Notes: generated by a model from the letters alone, not told the origin. A stretch of 64,000 nucleotides of DNA from Clostridia bacterium (GCA_017512025.1 JAFWHH010000008.1:354748-418747), one strand, 5' to 3'. Positions 9,401 to 17,514 are shown, counted from the stretch's first letter. Numbers and translations are program-made.

Positions 9401-9898
9401 ACATTTAGCATTACGAATAGTATCATATTCATCTTCCTCATAATATCTATTAGGAATATCTTCGGCTAATGCTGCACCATATGGTTTGTAATATGACATT
9501 GCATATGAAAAAAGACCACCACGATCAAATCTCCTATCTATATCTTTATCATACATTTTCTCTGATGACATATACTCAAGATACATCTCCGAAAAATCGT
9601 AATATTCGCCAGTTGTCATTGCAACATTTGTTTCCAAACATTTTGTAGCCGCATAGTTCCAACATGTATCACCTAACTGATTATCAACTTTTATTGGTAT
9701 GTGCTCTCTTAAGTCATATTTGCTTGGTAGTGCCTCTTCTCCTCCTCTTGTCGTATTACTTGCATCATATGAATTATCTACTCCTTGTGTGTTCTCATTT
9801 TCTACTGCCATACTTTTAGAATAATTAAATATTGGAATAAATAATTCTAAAAGCATAAATATTATTATTAATATTGATATTTTATTTTTTATTTTCAT
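6434..9898 (-). CDS. Wall-anchored papain-family (C1) surface peptidase with Big_3-type repeats
   Basis: 1154 residues from the ATG at 9898 (AAAGGGG nine bases upstream; the open frame runs 25 codons further without an RBS). A signal peptide (about 1-30) is followed by a C1A peptidase domain with the Cys in QLGDTCWNYA (about 79), His in STHAVVVIGW (about 237) and Asn in VLNSYG (about 269), so the catalytic triad is complete. A lectin-like beta domain typical of clostridial C1 surface peptidases (about 310-490) follows, then at least five Big_3-type domains with TPPNKTFYYAGDNFDPEGM-like starts. The tail module is shared with the 327-2747 protein and ends in IPKTG, a hydrophobic helix and NKRK. 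Likely displayed on the wall by an unlinked sortase, cutting host or dietary proteins. Confidence 0.88.
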   Translation of the reverse strand: MKIKNKISILIIIFMLLELFIPIFNYSKSMAVENENTQGVDNSYDASNTTRGGEEALPSKYDLREHIPIKVDNQLGDTCWNYAATKCLETNVAMTTGEYYDFSEMYLEYMSSEKMYDKDIDRRFDRGGLFSYAMSYYKPYGAALAEDIPNRYYEEDEYDTIRNAKCVKEVVESIDYGRSIDWSNYTSEELDEYRKTIKNHIMKYGGVYAQIYTENDEYGGMNNETNSYYRTIGGSTHAVVVIGWDDTYSKDNFLEDNQPSSDGAFIVLNSYGKKSGENGCFYASYEDLGLLSTMKGIISTRDVDEENISYHSGFLRRGYIYNFGIGHMPLEVGRRLYSYPYYANVFDTNDEEYLTKLSFLICDVGDIGKEITYEVYVNPVDGELNSDNYIKVVPEKTIIAQENFATEYLKNPVKLTGEKYVVVVKCYNNMFYETFEDGVNTYTYTSTDLNSNWEKSEAIYTNVDDGSKTSCNMPIMTYTRGKKTIELGNMNELNYFAKNTEKTLSFYFNTEGIDDGTDLNVTIRNKDGYCTDDFTISGNTIQNGEGDISIHIPDTIEPGTYIIDVSYDGVTKTKAFTIYETKVITDLRITTPPNKTFYYAGDNFDPEGMVVTAYYDDGSSKNVTDYELMYENDLKAGQLDVIVKYEENDVEKNISQDITVAPGRLTRIEITKAPSKTEYAEGSRFSKNKMEVTAYYSDGSSEVIKKNDIEVIDGDRLQLNQSEVTISYTLGEITKTATQSITVNPLSNYELTMITIYKQPNKTEYYEGENFDPSGMVVRANFSGAGFIDITDYTIIDGENLQNGQETVTISYTHGNVTRTNEVEITVKKKNISKIEITTPPNKKRYIVGENFDPTGMVVTAYYDNGSSGIITDYMMTNSKNLKDGQQFVVVFYVVDNKTYTALQPILVRQEYGELLIIEPPTKTTYMQGESFDEYGLIVEIKDKNGKNIIITDDVMSNLSYMTTFNADIIMNGEVDILNGTKLKYGQKYVEAILEYKGVTYVGKIDITVLNGSEQYRKSLRCVRINESNLSYRSRRLITPGDIRVIATYDDGSTEEITEYTIVDQYIDENGDRKVTISYQVGDETITETITTGKDTSDDETENESGNGIEQEKEIINSDETTANSVIPKTGVYSISGILALITAAVAIVINKRK

Positions 9899-9960
9899 AT
9901 CGATATCCCCTTTAATATTTATATATAAATTTGTATATATAATATTAAATATAAGAAGAA

Positions 9961-9988
9961 AAGCAATGGTCAAAAAAGGCCATTGCTT
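9961..9988 (-). terminator. Stem-loop, possible terminator, in the 9899-10136 spacer
   Basis: The arms AAGCAATGG/CCATTGCTT enclose a ten-base loop, and on the minus strand the stem is followed by TTCTTCTT. It lies about 150 bases after the stop of 10137-10832 and 60 bases before the start of the papain-like gene. A second hairpin, TACTGT/ACAGTA, sits at 9995-10012. It could be the upstream gene's terminator or a leader element of the peptidase gene. Confidence 0.5.
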
Positions 9989-10136
9989 CGTTATTACTGT
10001 ACGGAAACAGTATTTGTAGACTTGAGTTTTATTATATTATTTTTATATTACATTTTGTGCTAATTATTATAATATCTTCCTAATGTCTAATTTCCGTAGC
10101 TAATTATTAATTAATTCTTTTTCATTTTTTTATATA

Positions 10137-10832
10137 TTATTTTCTTTTCATTTTATTTAGTATTTCTTTTTCTTCCGGAGTTACTCTAAAACTTTCTCTT
10201 ATTTTTTGTATTCCTTTATTAAATGTCCAATTGTCTATTTTAGTATTTTTTAAAAATTCTAAAGTATCTTCCCTATTATTAATATATGCTTCTGCTATAA
10301 ACCAAGCTACTGCCATTTTTACATAGTACTCATCATTTTTTAAATGCTCTATTTGTTTAAATATTTTCTTTAAATAATTTGTTTTTGTATAATAATCTAA
10401 ATACATTACTACTGCAAATCTTATCTCATATTCTTTATCAGATTTAATATAATCTTGTAAGAAATTCCACATTTCATCAACATTTTTATTTGTTATTTTT
10501 AGACTTGCACATGTACCATCACATATTCCCCAACTATCTATTAGTGGAATAAAATATTTTAAATATTTAAATGTGTCTTCTAAATTATTATTTTTATTTC
10601 CAATTAAAAATCCTCTTAAAAGAAGCTCTTCATAATATTTAATATCTTTATCAAAAATATATTTTTCTATATTTTCTACTTTGAATTTTTTTGCAATATC
10701 TCTTACTATTGGAGTTCTTACTCCAATCATTTCATTTTTTGAAGTTAGACATAGTGACTTGCTAAAGTCTCTATATTTTATATCTTGATATTCCATTAAT
10801 ACTGCTCTTATTTCTTCAGATAGTTTACTCAT
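10137..10832 (-). CDS. DNA alkylation repair protein, AlkD-like
   Basis: 231 residues, the full length of the HEAT-like-repeat DNA glycosylase family (AlkC/AlkD). Recognised segments are RTPIVRDIAK, the SWGICDGTCA turn at about 120, EIRFAVVMYLDYY and YVKMAVAWFIAEA, and the closing KGIQKIRESFRVTPEEKE. AlkD enzymes excise positively charged alkylated bases such as N3- and N7-methylated purines without base flipping. It is the last gene of a likely three-gene unit (HAD, GNAT, AlkD): 17 bases after the GNAT gene with AGGTGATTAA before its ATG. Confidence 0.9.
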   Translation of the reverse strand: MSKLSEEIRAVLMEYQDIKYRDFSKSLCLTSKNEMIGVRTPIVRDIAKKFKVENIEKYIFDKDIKYYEELLLRGFLIGNKNNNLEDTFKYLKYFIPLIDSWGICDGTCASLKITNKNVDEMWNFLQDYIKSDKEYEIRFAVVMYLDYYTKTNYLKKIFKQIEHLKNDEYYVKMAVAWFIAEAYINNREDTLEFLKNTKIDNWTFNKGIQKIRESFRVTPEEKEILNKMKRK

Positions 10833-10849
10833 TTAATCACCTACTATAT

Positions 10850-11110
10850 TTATAATTCATTTACATGGATTACTTTTACCTCATTATTTCTAGCCCACTT
10901 CTCAGCCCTTTGCATTAATGCTCTTGATATTCCTTGACCAACATATTCGGGTTCAATATATAATCCTTCTATTAATGCTTCTTTATCTTGCGTATTTGAT
11001 GTTACTTTAATATTAAGATACCCTATTATTTTTTCATCTTGTTTTGCTATAAACCTGGCATCCGAATCTTTGGCATTTTTCTCTTGTTCAATTTTAATAC
11101 AATAACTCAT
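10850..11110 (-). CDS. Short GNAT-type acetyltransferase
   Basis: 86 residues with the core of a GNAT fold: beta strands ending in KIIGYLNIKV and the acetyl-CoA pyrophosphate loop motif in YVGQGISRALM (Q-x-x-G-x-G/A-like), followed by a helix. Usual GNAT enzymes have about 140-170 residues, so the N-terminal substrate region is missing or very short. The start lies one base after the stop of the HAD gene and is likely translationally coupled to it. It may be a functional minimal GNAT or a remnant; no frameshifted continuation was seen on either side. Confidence 0.65.
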   Translation of the reverse strand: MSYCIKIEQEKNAKDSDARFIAKQDEKIIGYLNIKVTSNTQDKEALIEGLYIEPEYVGQGISRALMQRAEKWARNNEVKVIHVNEL

Positions 11111-11111
11111 T

Positions 11112-11729
11112 TTAAATCTTTACTCCTTTAACTCTTAAATCATTAATTAATAAATCTGCTTTATTATTTTCATAATCTAAAACATGACCACTCATTCCAA
11201 GCTCTATTCCAGCTTGAACATTTTTTTCTTTATCATCTACAAAAAAACATTCTTCTGGTTTTAAATTATATTTATTTAATAATATTTTATAAAACTCTTT
11301 GTCTGGTTTTACTAATTTATATTCATAAGATACAACCCAGCCATCAATATTTTTTGTTTCTTCGCATGATTTTAAATAATTAATTGCTTGTTCATTATTA
11401 TTTGATAATACAAATATTTTATAATTATTTTCTTTTAATTTATTTATTAAATTAATAACTTCTGAATTAAATTCTCTATTTCTATAATAATTTATTAATT
11501 GATTTTTATATTTATTATCATAATCATCATTTAAATTATTATTTTCTTTCCATTTTTCATAATGCTCTTCTATTGTTTCTTCAGCTAGATCTAGCGATCT
11601 AAAACCTTGAAAAAATGAAGATATTTTTTCTTTGTCTTCTATATTATCAATTTTTATATAATTAATTATTGATTTGCTATTACCTTTCCAGATAACATTT
11701 CCTACATCGAAAATAATATTTTTAATCAT
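11112..11729 (-). CDS. HAD-family hydrolase, YihX-like (HAD-IA)
   Basis: 205 residues from the ATG at 11729 (AAAGGAAA upstream); the frame opens nine codons earlier. HAD motif I reads FDVGNVIW, the DxGxV form found in YihX-type phosphatases; motif II is VLSNNN, motif III the lysine in KPDKEFY, and motif IV FFVDDKEKN. It should dephosphorylate a small phosphorylated metabolite, with Asp as nucleophile and Mg2+. It leads a unit with the GNAT and AlkD genes, transcribed from the promoter at 11768-11796. Confidence 0.88.
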   Translation of the reverse strand: MIKNIIFDVGNVIWKGNSKSIINYIKIDNIEDKEKISSFFQGFRSLDLAEETIEEHYEKWKENNNLNDDYDNKYKNQLINYYRNREFNSEVINLINKLKENNYKIFVLSNNNEQAINYLKSCEETKNIDGWVVSYEYKLVKPDKEFYKILLNKYNLKPEECFFVDDKEKNVQAGIELGMSGHVLDYENNKADLLINDLRVKGVKI

Positions 11730-11767
11730 ATTTTTCCTTTTTTTCGTTTTTATCATCTTTTATTAAA

Positions 11768-11796
11768 TTAATATCATAAAAACGCTGTTTATTCAA
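11768..11796 (-). promoter_or_regulatory. Sigma-A-type promoter for the HAD-GNAT-AlkD unit
   Basis: On the minus strand there is a -35 TTGAAT (11796-11791), a 17-base spacer and a -10 TATTAA (11773-11768). It lies about 40 bases upstream of the HAD start. Confidence 0.6.
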
Positions 11797-11831
11797 TATA
11801 AAATATTGAGTATAAATTATTATTTATTTCC

Positions 11832-11860
11832 TTGATAATAAAAATATTTATATATATAAT
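11832..11860 (+). promoter_or_regulatory. Sigma-A-type promoter for pepV
   Basis: A -35 TTGATA (11832-11837), 17-base spacer and -10 TATAAT (11855-11860) lie 20 bases upstream of the pepV start, with AAAGGAGG between. Confidence 0.75.
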
Positions 11861-11880
11861 TCTCAAAAAGGAGGCAACAT

Positions 11881-13275
11881 ATGATAAGTAAATTTATAGA
11901 TGAAAATAGAGAAAAAATTATGGATACAATTTTTGACTTAATAAAAATACCAAGTGTTTCTATAGAGACTGGTGATGCTTCTAAACCATTTGGTGAAGAA
12001 TGTGATAAAGCTCTTAAGTATGCTCTAGACTTAGCAGAGTCTATGGGATTTAGAACTAAAAATATAGATGGATATTGTGGTTATATTGAGTTTGGTGAAG
12101 GTGAAGAAATTCTTGGAATTATTGGTCACTTAGATGTTGTACCAGCTGGTGATGGTTGGACTAAGTGTGAACCATTTGATCCAGTTATAGAAGATGATAG
12201 ACTATATGGTCGTGGATCTATTGATGATAAAGGACCGGTAGTTGCTTCTTTATTTGCAATGAAATATGTTATGGATAAAATTAAACCAAATAAAAGAGTG
12301 AGATTAATTCTTGGATTAAATGAAGAAGTTTCTTGGAAATGTATTGAGTATTATAAAGCTCATGAAGAAGCACCAACAATTGGATTTAGTCCAGATGCAG
12401 ACTTTCCAGTTATATATGCTGAAAAAGGATTTTTAAATGCATATGTTGATTCACATATTCCAAATGATACTGGAATTATTTTAAAAGAACTTAAATGCTC
12501 AAATGCAATAAATATTGTTCCAAAAATCGCAGAATGTACACTTGAGGTGGATAACTTTAATACAGAGGAAATAAAAAATGATTTAATTAAATTAATTGAA
12601 GAATTAAATTACCACATTGATGTTTCTGTAGAAAATGATAGATTTATTCACTTAACATCTAATGGTGTTGCTGCCCATGCAGCTCATCCTGATTTAGGAT
12701 TAAATGCTTTTTCTAGATTACTAATAATATTAAATAGAATTTATGAAAAAAATAATATTCATATTCCATTATTTAATTTTATGGATGAAAAAATAAATAC
12801 TACATTAAATGGAGAATCTTTAGGAATAGATTGTGAAGATGAATCTGGTAATTTAACATTAAATGTTGCTAACGCTAAATATGAAAATAATAATTTAACA
12901 ATTGGATTAAATATTCGTATACCAGTTACAATTTATTCTTCAATTGTTAAACAAAAAATAACAGATAATGTTCAAGAATATACAAATATATTTGTTAAAT
13001 TTTCTGATGAAAAACAAGCATTATTTGTACCAAAGAATGATCCATTAGTTACAACTTTATGTGATATTTTTAACGATGTTACTGGACAAAATGCTGAGCC
13101 AATTACATGTAATGGTGCAACATATGCAAGAGCCTTTAAGAATGTAGTCTCATTTGGAGCGACAATGCCAAATAAGGTAGATATGTGCCACCAGGCAGAC
13201 GAATATATTGAATTAAAAGATTTATTCACTGCAATCGAAATATACATTAGAGCTATATGGAAATTATCTGAATAA
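11881..13275 (+). CDS. pepV: Dipeptidase PepV (M20 family)
   Basis: 464 residues, the normal PepV length. Motifs include GIIGHLDVVPAGDGWT (about 79-94) with the first zinc-binding His and Asp, RGSIDDKGP (about 116-124) with the bridging Asp, NEEVSW with the general-base Glu, and HAAHPDLG. The M20A dizinc aminopeptidase removes N-terminal residues from dipeptides in the cytosol and supplies amino acids from imported peptides. The start has a strong AAAGGAGG eight bases upstream. It is transcribed alone, divergently from the HAD unit, and ends at the terminator at 13291-13319. Confidence 0.95.
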   Translation: MISKFIDENREKIMDTIFDLIKIPSVSIETGDASKPFGEECDKALKYALDLAESMGFRTKNIDGYCGYIEFGEGEEILGIIGHLDVVPAGDGWTKCEPFDPVIEDDRLYGRGSIDDKGPVVASLFAMKYVMDKIKPNKRVRLILGLNEEVSWKCIEYYKAHEEAPTIGFSPDADFPVIYAEKGFLNAYVDSHIPNDTGIILKELKCSNAINIVPKIAECTLEVDNFNTEEIKNDLIKLIEELNYHIDVSVENDRFIHLTSNGVAAHAAHPDLGLNAFSRLLIILNRIYEKNNIHIPLFNFMDEKINTTLNGESLGIDCEDESGNLTLNVANAKYENNNLTIGLNIRIPVTIYSSIVKQKITDNVQEYTNIFVKFSDEKQALFVPKNDPLVTTLCDIFNDVTGQNAEPITCNGATYARAFKNVVSFGATMPNKVDMCHQADEYIELKDLFTAIEIYIRAIWKLSE

Positions 13276-13290
13276 TTATTTATCTTAATA

Positions 13291-13319
13291 AAAAAGGAAC
13301 ACGAAAGTGTTCCTTTTTT
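13291..13319. terminator. Bidirectional terminator between pepV and pdp
   Basis: AAAAAGGAACAC/GTGTTCCTTTTT with a GAAA tetraloop lies 15 bases after the pepV stop. It also lies about 50 bases past the end of the convergent pdp gene. Confidence 0.9.
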
Positions 13320-13368
13320 ATTTTTATTTATTATTTTTAATAATTTTTTATTATTTAATTATTATATT

Positions 13369-14670
13369 TTATTTAATAATCTCAATAACTGGTCTTTCTT
13401 TTTCAACTGGTTCATCAGACCATTCGTAGCAATTTAATAATTTTTTAATTGCTGTTGCTCCTTTTATTTCATCATCTGCATGAATGTATCCTATTATTTC
13501 TCCTGATTCAACTTTGTCCCCTATTTTTTTATTTATTATTATTCCAACTTTATTATTTATTGGATCATCTTTTCTTATTCTTCCAGCACCTAGACTACAT
13601 GATATATATCCTATGTCATCATTTTTCATGCCTTTAACGTATGCTGATTTTTCTGCCATAACTGGAATAATATATTTTGCTTTTTCAAACTTGTCTGGGT
13701 TGTCAATATAAGAAACATCTCCACCTTGATTTTGAACTAGCTCTTTAAATTTATTTAGTGCTTCTCCACTATTAATTTTTTCCATGATAACCTTTTTATT
13801 CTCTTCTATGTTATCACCTTTTCCTGCTAGCATCATCATGTTACTTCCAAGCTCTAATATTATTTCTTTAACATCATCTTGCATATTTCCTTTTAGAGCT
13901 TCTATTGCTTCTTTAACTTCAAGTGCATTTCCAATTGAATATCCAATTGGCTCATTCATATTTGTTAATACACATATTGTTTCTTTATTGGCAAGCTTAC
14001 CAATTCCAATCATTGTCTCTGATAATTTTCTAGCATCCTCAATAGTCTTCATGAATGCACCACTACCAACTGTTACTTCTAGAACTATTTTTTCAGCTCC
14101 AGCTGCTATCTTTTTACTCATTATGCTTGATGCAATTAATGGAATATTATCTATACATGAAATTGTATCTCTTAGTGCATATAATTTCTTATCTGCTGGT
14201 GCTAAATTTAATGTTTGTCCCATTAAACTTATTCCAATATTTTTAACATTATTTATAAATTCTTCTACACTAATTCCTGTATCATATCCTGGTATTGATT
14301 CTAATTTATCAATTGTTCCTCCAGTAAATCCAAGACCTCTTCCTGACATCTTAGCTGCTGGTATTCCAATTGATGCAATTATTGGTAATAATATTAAAGT
14401 AATTTTATCTCCTATTCCACCTGTACTATGTTTATCAACTACTAAACCTAGATCAGATAAATCTAACACCTCACCTGAATTAGCCATAGCTAAAGTTAAA
14501 TTAGTTGTCTCTTCATAGTCCATTCCTTTAATATAGATTGCCATTACTAATGCTGCTGCTTGGTAATCTGTAACTACACCACTTGTGTAATTTTCGATGA
14601 AGTAATCTATCTCTTCTTTAGATAATTTTTCTCCATCTCTTTTCTTTGCAATAATCTCTAAAATATTCAT
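13369..14670 (-). CDS. pdp: Pyrimidine-nucleoside phosphorylase
   Basis: 433 residues, full length. The glycosyltransferase family signature is seen as VDKHSTGGIGDK (about 80-91), SGRGLGFTGGTIDKLESIPG (about 108-127), and the phosphate- and base-binding region follows. The enzyme cleaves uridine, deoxyuridine or thymidine with phosphate to the base and (deoxy)ribose 1-phosphate, feeding nucleoside salvage. It lies 44 bases downstream of rnhB with its own RBS (AAGAGGTGAACAA) and is probably the last gene of the rnhB operon. Pdp (broad) and DeoA (thymidine) are not separable from sequence alone. Confidence 0.92.
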   Translation of the reverse strand: MNILEIIAKKRDGEKLSKEEIDYFIENYTSGVVTDYQAAALVMAIYIKGMDYEETTNLTLAMANSGEVLDLSDLGLVVDKHSTGGIGDKITLILLPIIASIGIPAAKMSGRGLGFTGGTIDKLESIPGYDTGISVEEFINNVKNIGISLMGQTLNLAPADKKLYALRDTISCIDNIPLIASSIMSKKIAAGAEKIVLEVTVGSGAFMKTIEDARKLSETMIGIGKLANKETICVLTNMNEPIGYSIGNALEVKEAIEALKGNMQDDVKEIILELGSNMMMLAGKGDNIEENKKVIMEKINSGEALNKFKELVQNQGGDVSYIDNPDKFEKAKYIIPVMAEKSAYVKGMKNDDIGYISCSLGAGRIRKDDPINNKVGIIINKKIGDKVESGEIIGYIHADDEIKGATAIKKLLNCYEWSDEPVEKERPVIEIIK

Positions 14671-14714
14671 TTGTTCACCTCTTCTTTTTATTTAAGTTTT
14701 CTTTTTTTATTTTA

Positions 14715-15350
14715 TTATTTTTTATCAACAATATTTTTAACAAAACTTAATCTATGTAATGGGCATAATCCATTTTCTTTGATAGCTGCTATGTGAGCTG
14801 CTGTTCCATATCCTTTATGTTTTTCAAATCCATATTGAGGATATATTTTATCCCATTCACGCATTATTCTATCCCTTGTTACCTTTGCAATAATAGAGGC
14901 TGCTGCTATGTTATAACTTTTAGCATCACCTTTTATTATTGATCTATATTGAACACCTTCTGTATCAATATTTGTTAATGCATCTACTAGAATAACATCT
15001 GGTTTTTGTTTTAATGATTTAACTGCTTCAGTTAAACCAGCTTTAGTCGCATTTAAAATATTTATTCTATCTATTTCTTTTTCATCAACAATACCAACAC
15101 CATATGCTACTGCTTCTTCAAGTATTTGGTCATATAGCTTTTCTCTTTTTTTCTCTGATACTTTTTTAGAGTCATTAACTCCTTCTATCATAGAATCTTT
15201 TGGCATGATAACTGCAGCAACTACTACTGGTCCAGCAAGTGGCCCACGTCCTGCTTCATCTATACCACATACATATTGGTATCCTTCATCATAAACTGAA
15301 TTATCTATCTTTTTTATTTCTGTAAGTCTTTCAAATTCTTTTTCTTTCAT
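14715..15350 (-). CDS. rnhB: Ribonuclease HII
   Basis: 211 residues. The type II RNase H signature is clear: GIDEAGRGPLAGPVV at about 29-43 carries the first acidic pair (Asp, Glu), DSKKVSEKKRE follows, and VDALTNI and AKVTRDRIM supply further acidic and basic residues. It cuts the RNA strand at single or multiple ribonucleotides embedded in DNA. It starts 15 bases after the membrane-protein gene at 15366-15872 (AGAGGAAGG as RBS) and is followed by pdp. Confidence 0.95.
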   Translation of the reverse strand: MKEKEFERLTEIKKIDNSVYDEGYQYVCGIDEAGRGPLAGPVVVAAVIMPKDSMIEGVNDSKKVSEKKREKLYDQILEEAVAYGVGIVDEKEIDRINILNATKAGLTEAVKSLKQKPDVILVDALTNIDTEGVQYRSIIKGDAKSYNIAAASIIAKVTRDRIMREWDKIYPQYGFEKHKGYGTAAHIAAIKENGLCPLHRLSFVKNIVDKK

Positions 15351-15365
15351 TTGTATATCCTTCCT

Positions 15366-15872
15366 CTACTCTAACATTCTATTGTGTAATATCCATTCTT
15401 TCTTTTCTGGGACTTTTATAATATCTGTCAATTTATATTTTATTTTCCCATCTACTTTAATTCCTTTTGTATAAACTACTTCCATTTCTTCGTAGTTAAC
15501 AACAAAAAGATTATCTCCTTTATTTTTCATCTCACCAGAGATTCCCATTGTTTCGAAATCATTTTGGCTTAATATATAATATTTTTCAAAGTCCTCTTCG
15601 CTGATATTTATTTGTTTAAGAAGATCTTTAATTTTACTATTATCGCTTTCAGAAACTTTTTGACCAAGATATCCATCTTTATTTCCACTTACTTCTGACT
15701 TACCTTGAATAACTTTTACTTTTCCTTGAATAAGTAATAAATCTGTTTGTAAATCAGTGTATTTTTTCTCATCAAGCATTTTAAATCCATGTTTTGCAAC
15801 TATAACTAATACTGTAATTATTATTCCAATTATTATTGCAAATTTTATAAATCTAGCCATACTTTTATTCAT
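15366..15872 (-). CDS. Membrane-anchored protein of unknown function upstream of rnhB
   Basis: 168 residues: one N-terminal transmembrane helix (about 7-28, FIKFAIIIGIIITVLVIVA) and an extracytoplasmic domain of about 140 residues with no recognised motif. The region after the helix (YTDLQTDLLLIQGKVKVIQ) looks helical and slightly pseudopilin-like, but there is no prepilin peptidase site, so this likeness is weak. It is the first gene of the operon with rnhB and pdp and has a strong promoter at 15901-15929. Confidence 0.75.
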   Translation of the reverse strand: MNKSMARFIKFAIIIGIIITVLVIVAKHGFKMLDEKKYTDLQTDLLLIQGKVKVIQGKSEVSGNKDGYLGQKVSESDNSKIKDLLKQINISEEDFEKYYILSQNDFETMGISGEMKNKGDNLFVVNYEEMEVVYTKGIKVDGKIKYKLTDIIKVPEKKEWILHNRMLE

Positions 15873-15900
15873 TGTCTATTGCTCCTTATTATTTTTTTGC

Positions 15901-15929
15901 ATTATATACTATTTTTATTGGGCATACAA
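15901..15929 (-). promoter_or_regulatory. Sigma-A-type promoter for the rnhB operon
   Basis: A -35 TTGTAT (15929-15924), a 17-base spacer and a perfect -10 TATAAT (15906-15901) lie about 30 bases upstream of the start of the 15366-15872 gene. Confidence 0.75.
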
Positions 15930-16082
15930 TAATTTTTATTTCCTATGTATTTTTTTCACAAACTTTTCACAATTATATTGTATTATATACCAGAAATAAG
16001 TTATTATTGTAGTAACGATTTCAATGTTTTTTCAATAAATTTAAAATAAAATATCACAAAATTATAGAAAGGGATGATATTT

Positions 16083-17336
16083 ATGTCTGATGAAAAAAGT
16101 TCATTTAAGACAGTAAAAAACAAAGATAGTTCATATTCTATACCAAAGGGAAGAATTGGATTTACTAGAGGATTTTTTGTTCCATTCGTAGCTGGAATTT
16201 TAGGATCTTTTATTATAGTTGGAACATGTTTAAGTGTACCAGTTATCAGAGAAGCTATTGTAGATAACTTCTTCTCAGAAACAGCTTCTGAAGAAAAAGA
16301 AGAAAATAAAGCTAAAGAAAATGTAATTGATACAACTTCTTCAAGCAATACATCTATTTCTTTATCAGGATACTCTGATACAAGTATAGCTGTTGCTAAT
16401 AAGGTTTTGCCTTCTGTAGTTGGTGTTAAAGTAACTTACTCAGTTAGTTCTCCATATTATTCTTATTATGGATTAAATGGACAAACAGCTACAGCAACTG
16501 GTTCTGGTGTAATCATTACAGAAGATGGATATATATTAACAAATAACCATGTTGTTTCTTCAACAAGTAGCTCTTCATACTTCCAAGTAAGCCAAGCTAC
16601 AGACATTACAGTTACTCTATACAATGATGAAACAGAATACAAAGCTACAATAGTTGGTACTGATGAACAAACTGACTTAGCTGTTTTAAAAATAGATAAA
16701 ACTGGATTAACAGCTGCTGAACTTGGTGATTCAAGTCAAGTTAAAGTTGGTGAGTTTGCGATGGCAATTGGTAATCCATTAAATATGCCAAGTACAGTTA
16801 CAACTGGTATCATAAGTGCTACAAGTAGAAAAATAACATCTGATAATGTAACTTATACAGTTATTCAAACAGATGCTGCTATCAACTCTGGAAACAGTGG
16901 TGGTGCCTTAATTAATGCTGAAGGTAAAGTAATTGGTATCAATACATTAAAACTTGCTGGATCAGGAATCGAAGGAATTGGTTTTGCTATTCCAATTAAT
17001 GATACAAAGAATGTATATGAAGAATTAATTACAAATGGAAAAGTTTCTAGACCATCTATTGGTATTACTGGTAGAGATTTAAATGAAACCACAGCTAAAG
17101 CTAATAACTTACCAGAAGGTGTTTATGTATTATCTGTTGCTGAATTCTCTGCTGCTGAAAAAGCAGGAATTAAAACAGGTGACGTTATAATTGCTATTGA
17201 TGGTAAAGAAGTAAAAACTATGTCTGAATTAAATACTCAAAAAAATACTCATAAAGTTGGAGACGAAGTTACAATTAAATTAATTCGTGAGGGTAAAGAG
17301 CAAGAAATTAAAGTTACTTTAGGAGAATCTAAATAA
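16083..17336 (+). CDS. htrA: Membrane-anchored serine protease HtrA/DegP-like
   Basis: 417 residues. The start chosen is the ATG at 16083, nine bases after AAAGGG; the ATG at 16074 touches that site. A cytoplasmic N-terminus and one transmembrane helix (about 31-54) are followed by a trypsin-like domain with His in NNHVV (about 156), Asp in TDLAVL (about 198) and Ser in GNSGGAL (about 272). A single PDZ domain (about 325-415) closes the protein, as in Gram-positive HtrA. It degrades misfolded exported proteins at the outer face of the membrane. It is a single gene, ending at the hairpin at 17356-17388. The numerous giant secreted proteins nearby would be natural clients, but that is inference. 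Confidence 0.95.
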   Translation: MSDEKSSFKTVKNKDSSYSIPKGRIGFTRGFFVPFVAGILGSFIIVGTCLSVPVIREAIVDNFFSETASEEKEENKAKENVIDTTSSSNTSISLSGYSDTSIAVANKVLPSVVGVKVTYSVSSPYYSYYGLNGQTATATGSGVIITEDGYILTNNHVVSSTSSSSYFQVSQATDITVTLYNDETEYKATIVGTDEQTDLAVLKIDKTGLTAAELGDSSQVKVGEFAMAIGNPLNMPSTVTTGIISATSRKITSDNVTYTVIQTDAAINSGNSGGALINAEGKVIGINTLKLAGSGIEGIGFAIPINDTKNVYEELITNGKVSRPSIGITGRDLNETTAKANNLPEGVYVLSVAEFSAAEKAGIKTGDVIIAIDGKEVKTMSELNTQKNTHKVGDEVTIKLIREGKEQEIKVTLGESK

Positions 17337-17355
17337 TTAATTAAATATAAATAAT

Positions 17356-17388
17356 AAAAAAACACATGAATTACTTCATGTGTTTTTT
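17356..17388. terminator. Bidirectional terminator between htrA and tRNA-Lys
   Basis: AACACATGAA/TTCATGTGTT with the loop TTAC lies between A and T runs. It directly abuts the CCA end of the minus-strand tRNA and follows htrA on the plus strand. Confidence 0.9.
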
Positions 17389-17464
17389 TGGTGGGCAATC
17401 GGGGGTTCGAACCCCGGACCTTCTGATTAAGAGTCAGCTGCTCTACCAACTGAGCTAATCACCC
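17389..17464 (-). tRNA. tRNA-Lys (anticodon CUU)
   Basis: A 76-base cloverleaf with an encoded CCA. The acceptor stem is GGGTGAT/ATTGCCC with two G-U pairs, the D arm is GCTCAGTTGGTAGAGC, and the anticodon loop is CTCTTAA, giving CUU at positions 34-36. The T arm is CCGGGGTTCGAACCCCCG, and the discriminator is A. The anticodon stem has one mismatched outer pair (G27-A43). A promoter lies at 17485-17514 and a terminator directly follows. Confidence 0.95.
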
Positions 17465-17484
17465 ATATCGTATCGACATTTGCT

Positions 17485-17514
17485 ATTATACAACCTATTT
17501 ACATTAAAAGTCAA
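17485..17514 (-). promoter_or_regulatory. Promoter for tRNA-Lys
   Basis: On the minus strand a -35 TTGACT (17514-17509), an 18-base spacer and a perfect -10 TATAAT (17490-17485) lie about 20 bases upstream of the tRNA. Confidence 0.75.

Noticed and set aside
9899..10136. Known riboswitch before the papain-like gene
   Set aside because: I compared it by memory with purine, preQ1, c-di-GMP, T-box and cobalamin consensus motifs and saw no match.
13784..14518. 244-codon plus-strand open frame inside pdp
   Set aside because: It is the mirror of a conserved enzyme gene and has no ribosome site or homologous look.
16004..16348. Minus-strand open frame overlapping the htrA start
   Set aside because: It covers the htrA N-terminus and leader, with low-complexity Ser/Leu content and no RBS.
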